Below are positions 22,164 to 25,721 of a DNA stretch of 25,721 nt, piece after piece. The notes below the pieces were generated by a model, which saw nothing but the letters and a program-made list of their open reading frames with translations, had not been told where the DNA came from and ran no database searches. Made by a program: the position numbers and the translations under genes. The stretch's first letter is position 1; every line of letters begins with the position of its first letter. Source of the DNA: a virus; the IMG/VR virus record IMGVR_UViG_3300013093_000244, positions 1 to 25,721 of that record. The stretch is one strand, 5' to 3'.

Positions 22164-22192
22164 ATTATACTCTTTTTTTAGTTATCTGTCAA
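22164..22192 (-). promoter_or_regulatory. Perfect sigma70 promoter for the tmRNA gene
   Basis: The minus strand carries TTGACA (22192-22187) and TATAAT (22169-22164) with a 17-bp spacer, the full consensus. The predicted start is near 22157. It lies between the adhesin stop at 22209 and the tmRNA, so the tmRNA is an independent unit for host polymerase. A leader of roughly 115 nt before the likely acceptor piece is A-rich. Confidence 0.92.
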
Positions 22193-22208
22193 GGTAAATA
22201 ATATTTTT

Positions 22209-23183
22209 TTATGCAGTCGGGCCATATAATCCACTATATCCTGTGGGTATAGTCACAAGAGGAAAACCTGTTATAGAATGACCACCGCAACCTCCTGAAC
22301 CACCACCCATATACGTTGTACAAGTTGGTGGATTGTGATATCCCGGACAACCCGCCGCACCCAAACTACCACCAGGACCACCTCTAATAGTTCTAGTTGC
22401 ATGATCTATCGGTGAAGTGGTAACTATGTATGCTTGTGGATTACTTCCGCCCCCGGTTAAACTACCTGCAGTTGAATTACAACCAGTGACTGTAAAACGT
22501 GGAGTTGGTAGATATGCTGAGTGTAGTCCTCCACAACCATATCCAGCACCACCCCCACCAGCAGAATCCCAAAGTTGATAAACTCCACGGTCACCAATAT
22601 ATGCAGAACCACCACCACCGCCACCACCGCCAATAACACCATTATTAACTATGGTTACTGGGGTAATAGTATTCAAGGCACCACCACCTGGTTGTCCGTC
22701 TAATGGATAATTTGTTCGACAAGCAAACCAATTTGACATACCACCAGTACCACCTTTACCAACTATGTAACCATTATTTACTAGAATAACGCCTTGAGGA
22801 AAACAACCGCCAATAACTAGACCAAATAAATAATGACTAGTCGAATAAACAACAGAACATGATGGTATTACTGCGGTTAAACCAGTATTTTGAGGCCATC
22901 CTGCGTTAATAGCCAATCTAGCTAAACATGCATTTGTTGTCGTACCTATACAGAATACGAATCTGTTTGATTTACCATAAGCACAATAAAATGATATTGC
23001 AGAACCGCTTGATGGCTTGCCTAAAAGATTTCTAACCGCAGGATCATTCATTGAAATTGTAGCAGTACCACTTGGATTGTAGCCAGGTGTTGATGGTGCT
23101 AATTCGACTTCAATAGAACGTGAGGCGCAACTGCCACCCAATGACATTGCGGCTGGTGATGCTGATGCTGGTATAAGTGCCAT
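22209..23183 (-). CDS. Glycine-rich tail adhesin, gp38-like
   Basis: The 324-residue product has no visible enzyme motif. From about residue 125 it becomes Gly-rich with short variable insertions: GVILVNNGYIVGKGGTGG, TIVNNGVIGGGGGGGGSAYI (eight Gly in a row), SAGGGGAGYGCGGLHSAY, RGGPGGSLGAAGCPGYHN, and GGGSGGCGGHS. This is the polyglycine-sandwich style of receptor-binding adhesins such as gp38 of Salmonella phage S16, where Gly-rich sheets hold hypervariable loops that touch the receptor. The N-terminal 120 residues would attach to the fibre tip. It has 12 cysteines, which is unusual. Its ATG follows the upstream stop directly (TAAATG). Receptor binding is inferred from composition. Confidence 0.7.
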   Translation of the reverse strand: MALIPASASPAAMSLGGSCASRSIEVELAPSTPGYNPSGTATISMNDPAVRNLLGKPSSGSAISFYCAYGKSNRFVFCIGTTTNACLARLAINAGWPQNTGLTAVIPSCSVVYSTSHYLFGLVIGGCFPQGVILVNNGYIVGKGGTGGMSNWFACRTNYPLDGQPGGGALNTITPVTIVNNGVIGGGGGGGGSAYIGDRGVYQLWDSAGGGGAGYGCGGLHSAYLPTPRFTVTGCNSTAGSLTGGGSNPQAYIVTTSPIDHATRTIRGGPGGSLGAAGCPGYHNPPTCTTYMGGGSGGCGGHSITGFPLVTIPTGYSGLYGPTA

Positions 23184-23432
23184 TTATTTCTTTGCTGTTA
23201 TTATCGCTGTGGATGTTTCCTTGTCAAATTTAATGTACCCTTCACAACAGATATTCCAGTCATCGTTTCCTTGACCGTCACCAGTAGTTTCATCATGTGA
23301 TTTAACATCTATTCTAAAATGTTTGACAAGATATTCTTTTTGTTCGTTTTCAAAAATACGCCAAACGTGTTGCATTGAACCTCGTCCTGGCTGTCCTCTT
23401 GATTTATTGAATCTTATATGGTATTTATTCAT
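23184..23432 (-). CDS. Small conserved phage protein of unknown function
   Basis: I start this at ATG 23432 (82 residues, MNKYHIRFNKSRGQPG), because AGAGG lies a few bases upstream and the ATG overlaps the upstream TGA (ATGA); an earlier in-frame start at 23456 lacks such a site. The middle, HVWRIFENEQKEYLVKHFRI, then DDWNICCEGYIKFDKET, looks like a small beta-barrel-type protein found in aquatic T4-like phages near 2OG oxygenase genes. I cannot name a family. It is coupled to the oxygenase gene upstream and abuts the adhesin gene downstream. Confidence 0.65.
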   Translation of the reverse strand: MNKYHIRFNKSRGQPGRGSMQHVWRIFENEQKEYLVKHFRIDVKSHDETTGDGQGNDDWNICCEGYIKFDKETSTAIITAKK

Positions 23433-24136
23433 ATGACCTCTGCAACTGGACGGCAAACTTGATTAGGCACTTGATTCACCGGTATAATACTTAAATTAAA
23501 GTGAATGAAAATAAAAGCACTATCTGAGCCATGTCTACCAAAAGCATGAGGTAACCATGAATTTGAAAACATAAATGTACCTGATTTTGCAGGAAAATTA
23601 ATTGCAATACTAGCCGCAGTTACTTCAGCCATGTTTCTTTCCGGTAAATTAATTTGTTTTTTACCAGGTCTTGGGTCGTGAAATATTACATTTGAGCAAT
23701 CTTCAGGACATTCTAGTAAATAAAAGCCGGTTAATTGAGAACCAAAGGGATGTATATGTTCTTCATTATGCGAATGTTTATAATGTTCTTGTGCCCAAAA
23801 GTCTTGTATGTATACATTGTAGTGTTGCATATCATAGCCTTGGCTATCTAAAATATTCCAGCCAGCTTGTGCAGTATATTGTGCCATTTCTGCTATTCTT
23901 GGGTCATCATGGAATGAATTAGTCATAACTACAGGATATAATTGATTTAATTTATCACCATAGTTTTTTCTGGCTTCTCTTAAATGTTCTCTTGCAACTG
24001 TTCTTGCAGTTTCTAAGAATCTTGGTTCTTCAATCGCATAAATGATGGAAGGAAAGTACGCAAAGGCATTCATTTGTGCCTGTTCAACTGGTGCCTGTAT
24101 ACTTTTTTCCGCTTTCACTTTTTTCACTTTAGCCAT
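23429..24136 (-). CDS. Putative 2OG-Fe(II) oxygenase
   Basis: The 235-residue protein matches the phage/marine putative 2OG-Fe(II) oxygenase family. WAQEHYKHSHNEEHIHPFGS, then QLTGFYLLECPED (about residues 114-146) corresponds to the HxHPxSxxSGxYYL block; IFHDPRPGK (151-159) follows; and SGTFMFSNSWLPHAFGRHGS (185-204) is the distal histidine block. Likely iron ligands are H129 (or H127), D154 and H197. The usual arginine near the end (RxSxxFN) is replaced by FIFIHFNLS, so 2OG binding may differ. The substrate is unknown; roles in modifying nucleotides or proteins have been proposed for phage relatives. It overlaps the next gene by 4 nt and abuts the nuclease upstream. Confidence 0.8.
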   Translation of the reverse strand: MAKVKKVKAEKSIQAPVEQAQMNAFAYFPSIIYAIEEPRFLETARTVAREHLREARKNYGDKLNQLYPVVMTNSFHDDPRIAEMAQYTAQAGWNILDSQGYDMQHYNVYIQDFWAQEHYKHSHNEEHIHPFGSQLTGFYLLECPEDCSNVIFHDPRPGKKQINLPERNMAEVTAASIAINFPAKSGTFMFSNSWLPHAFGRHGSDSAFIFIHFNLSIIPVNQVPNQVCRPVAEVI

Positions 24137-24790
24137 TTAATTCTTCCTATTATAATAACGAATCGCATCAATCAAACCATTTATATGGTCTTTAGTCTTT
24201 TGTTTGAATATGATTGGTGGGTTATCTTGTACAGCCATGATAATTACCAAATTTTGTATCGGTACACCAACTAATTCTTCATACATCAATGCATACGCAG
24301 TTGTTTGCCAAAAATAGTCTTCAATATCTTCTATTGCCTTAACACGCTTTGAAGTTTTAAAGTCAATAACAGATAATTCACCGTCAAACTCTGCAATACA
24401 GTCTACACGACCAGCCAATTTTAGTTTAGTAGACCACAATGCTTGTTCTTGATAGTGTATATTATTTATTCTATTGAGTATAGGCTTTATATCTTTGAAC
24501 ATTTCTTTAGCATCAGGCATTGCCTCACTAAGCGGTTCATTATTAAGATAATCTTCGCATAACTTGTGTACCGATGTACCTTTGGTAGATGCTATCTTAG
24601 ATATTCTATTGGCTTCTTCCTCACCAACTTGCTTACGCCAATCAAAGAACTTCTCACGAGATTTTAAACCAATAACGGTTGTAACGGAAAGAAGTTTAGT
24701 ACCATCTGGTAGTGTATAAACTCTCTTTCCGTCTTTTTGTGTTATCGATTTTAAGTCTTCAATCTCTTTTGGTTTACATGTTATAAACAT
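24137..24790 (-). CDS. PD-(D/E)XK exonuclease, RecB/MGME1-like
   Basis: The 217-residue protein carries the RecB-family nuclease signature. Motifs are H75 in GTSVHKLCED, an upstream Glu near 115, D130 in LAGRVDCIAEF, D143-F-K145 in SVIDFKTSKR, and Q162...Y166 in YFWQTTAYALMYEE (the QxxxY motif). The order and spacing fit MGME1/Cas4-type single-strand exonucleases common in T4-like phages of water bacteria. It would trim single-stranded DNA ends in replication or recombination. The start at 24790 follows an in-frame MFITCKPKEIEDL. It abuts the oxygenase gene with no gap. Confidence 0.85.
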   Translation of the reverse strand: MFITCKPKEIEDLKSITQKDGKRVYTLPDGTKLLSVTTVIGLKSREKFFDWRKQVGEEEANRISKIASTKGTSVHKLCEDYLNNEPLSEAMPDAKEMFKDIKPILNRINNIHYQEQALWSTKLKLAGRVDCIAEFDGELSVIDFKTSKRVKAIEDIEDYFWQTTAYALMYEELVGVPIQNLVIIMAVQDNPPIIFKQKTKDHINGLIDAIRYYNRKN

Positions 24791-24795
24791 TAATA

Positions 24796-24945
24796 TTATT
24801 CTCGTACATTATGAACATTATGATTTGCTAATTCATAGTCTCTTTTTTGTCTAGCATATTCTGCTAATTCTTTGATTAAACGCTGTTTTTTCATTTGTTC
24901 GTAGTAAATACGCACAGCTTTTGGCATCATTCTTTTTTTGCTCAT
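24796..24945 (-). CDS. Small basic hypothetical protein
   Basis: The 49-residue protein begins MSKKRMMPKAVRIYYEQMKK at ATG 24945, chosen because a clean GGGAG site (24955-24951) is 5 nt upstream; a longer in-frame form from 24984 has no such site. It is Lys/Arg-rich and helical with an Asn/His tail. No family is recognised. It sits 5 nt before the exonuclease gene. Confidence 0.6.
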   Translation of the reverse strand: MSKKRMMPKAVRIYYEQMKKQRLIKELAEYARQKRDYELANHNVHNVRE

Positions 24946-25069
24946 TGGGTCTCCCATTGTTAACAGAATTGTTCTTTTTAACATTTGGGATGGTTACATT
25001 AGGCTTTTTGTCATCAACACTCCTAATTGGTGGAAGAAATAAGGCTGGAATTTGTGTGACTTTTACCAT
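24851..25069 (-). CDS. Possible small ORF overlapping the 49-residue gene
   Basis: A 72-codon frame begins MVKVTQIPALFLPPIRSVDD at ATG 25069, overlapping the end of the upstream FmdB-like gene by 7 nt. Its first 40 residues look protein-like (hydrophobic PALFLPP, then a Lys/Asn/Val-rich part) and fill an otherwise empty stretch of about 117 nt. Its last third lies in another frame of the 49-residue gene, which has the better ribosome site. Either both are used or one is chance. No family recognised. Confidence 0.35.
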   Translation of the reverse strand: MVKVTQIPALFLPPIRSVDDKKPNVTIPNVKKNNSVNNGRPNEQKKNDAKSCAYLLRTNEKTAFNQRISRIC

Positions 25070-25344
25070 TCTCTTTGCATCTTTGTTTTATGCCCACCCT
25101 TGATTGTATTTCCTGGGATGGATTCTTTCATACGATTAATAACATATTTTTCAAAAGTCGAATCTGCTTTACCAGTACCAGGTGTACTCATACGCATACC
25201 ATCACCGAAACCTGGTAAAGTCTCGGCAGAAAAGTATCTTTCTAGATGAGGATTTTGTTCTTTAAACTCATCTAGTTTAGTGTAAGACATTGTGTGAACT
25301 TCAACTTCACTTGTATTCTTATTCAGAAAATCATACATTGGCAT
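25063..25344 (-). CDS. FmdB-like small phage protein without zinc cysteines
   Basis: The 93-residue protein begins MPMYDFLNKNTSEVEVHTMS, then KLDEFKEQNPHLERYFSA. The start resembles FmdB-type small proteins (MPTYxFxCxxCG), but the cysteine pairs of the zinc ribbon are replaced. Similar zinc-less versions with an EFKxxNPHLER stretch and a C-terminal FEKYVINRMKESIPGNTIKG occur in T4-like phages of aquatic bacteria. Function is unknown. Its start overlaps the end of the upstream gene by 14 nt. Confidence 0.65.
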   Translation of the reverse strand: MPMYDFLNKNTSEVEVHTMSYTKLDEFKEQNPHLERYFSAETLPGFGDGMRMSTPGTGKADSTFEKYVINRMKESIPGNTIKGGHKTKMQREW

Positions 25345-25720
25345 GAAACCACTCCGGTATAGGTCTAGAATTTACTTTGCCTCGCCATGATGCGAGGTGC
25401 TGTTTGTTATTTATATAGTAGTTACGATACGATTGTATAGAATTACCTGGAACTTTTACCTCGTCCGGCATGGCAGGAAAAGGCTCATCAAAGGTTCTGT
25501 CTACGTTTTCTAATTTTTTAGGTATCATAGACAATGCGGTAACTAGACCTGAACGTTCGCATAGGTGAACTTTGCCGTATCTATAGGTATATTCTTTACA
25601 CACTTCAATCAACAATGAATGTAGCCATTGATAGTTTGGTTTACTTAGTCTTGCCCATATAGCAGAAGGATGATTCAAGTGAGTTGCACTATACAATATA
25701 GTATCACGAAAATCAGAAAG
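25331..25720 (-). CDS. Conserved phage protein, N-terminus beyond window
   Basis: The frame is open to the right window edge: codons before the internal TTG at 25696 read LSDFRDTI in continuous frame, so the gene starts outside the window. The visible part holds SATHLNHPSAIWARLSKPNY, WLHSLLIEVCKEYTYRYGKV, AMPDEVKVPG, YRNYYINNK and RPIPEWF. These belong to a family common in T4-like and other phages, in which an N-terminal HxxKMxxExxQML part (not visible here) precedes HxNHPxxxWxxxSxxNYxWL. Members are sometimes labelled pyrimidine-dimer DNA glycosylase-like, but I regard the function as unproven. Confidence 0.65.
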   Translation of the reverse strand, partial: LSDFRDTILYSATHLNHPSAIWARLSKPNYQWLHSLLIEVCKEYTYRYGKVHLCERSGLVTALSMIPKKLENVDRTFDEPFPAMPDEVKVPGNSIQSYRNYYINNKQHLASWRGKVNSRPIPEWFHANV

Positions 25721-25721
25721 A

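Noticed and set aside
22034-22165. A 43-codon, very basic ORF on the minus strand (MKTEKLIFKLNKAEF...).
   Set aside because: Its ATG overlaps the TATAAT box of the tmRNA promoter, so it lies upstream of the predicted transcript start, and no ribosome site is present. The stretch is better read as the tmRNA leader.
25408-25415. TATAAATA on the minus strand inside the conserved protein at the right edge.
   Set aside because: It encodes a Tyr-Tyr-Ile-Asn-Asn stretch and is 64 nt from the next gene; without other support I treat it as coding sequence.
1-25721. CRISPR arrays, insertion sequences, integrase or attachment sites.
   Set aside because: I saw no spaced direct repeats, transposase, integrase or tRNA-gene target. 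Apart from the tmRNA, nothing suggests an integration site.

Overview
This window is part of the genome of a T4-like contractile-tailed phage (myovirus). The assignment rests on a dense block of recognisable T4-family baseplate and tail genes (gp4, gp5, gp6, gp25, gp26, gp53, a gp48-type tube cap, a gp19-type tube protein), the T4-type replication proteins gp32 and gp59, and a gp33-like late transcription factor. The DNA is AT-rich, and several small proteins look like those of aquatic T4-like phages. The host is probably Gram-negative: there is a phage-borne outer-membrane beta-barrel gene, a secreted SleB-type endolysin, and a tmRNA whose tag (ANDELFALAA) and permuted layout fit a betaproteobacterium best. 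The host call is inference.

Layout. Positions 1-11592 are a leftward operon of baseplate genes. Read in transcription order from 11592 down, they are a tube cap (gp48-like), gp53, a gp27-like hub, the gp5 OB domain, an unassigned helical protein, the gp5 needle, gp25, gp6, a gp7-like protein and a fibre-like structural protein cut by the window edge. Two T4-type late promoter motifs lie back to back at 11619-11635 and fire outward. From 11663 to 17676 a rightward operon encodes gp4, a gp2-like protein, a tube-like protein, gp26, a 60-residue companion, a tail protein with an M15 peptidase signature, and a tape-measure-like protein. A hairpin near 17690 ends the leftward genes that converge on it.

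From 25720 down to 17738 everything runs leftward: a conserved phage protein cut by the window edge, small conserved proteins, a RecB/MGME1-type nuclease, a 2OG-Fe(II) oxygenase, a glycine-rich tail adhesin, a circularly permuted tmRNA gene with its own consensus promoter and terminator, an outer-membrane protein, an endolysin, gp33-like, gp59, a HAD phosphatase, gp32, and a rubrerythrin encoded as two overlapping genes.

The most notable points are: (1) a two-piece (permuted) tmRNA in a phage, with a G3:U70 acceptor stem, encoded CCA, candidate pseudoknot and tag frame; (2) a rubrerythrin whose diiron and rubredoxin domains are separate ORFs overlapping by ATGA; (3) gp5 encoded as separate OB-domain and needle genes with no lysozyme domain, matching the split T4 makes by proteolysis, while an M15-type zinc peptidase sits in a tail gene that shares a sequence module with the tape-measure gene; (4) a gp33-like gene whose near-consensus promoter predicts a leaderless mRNA.
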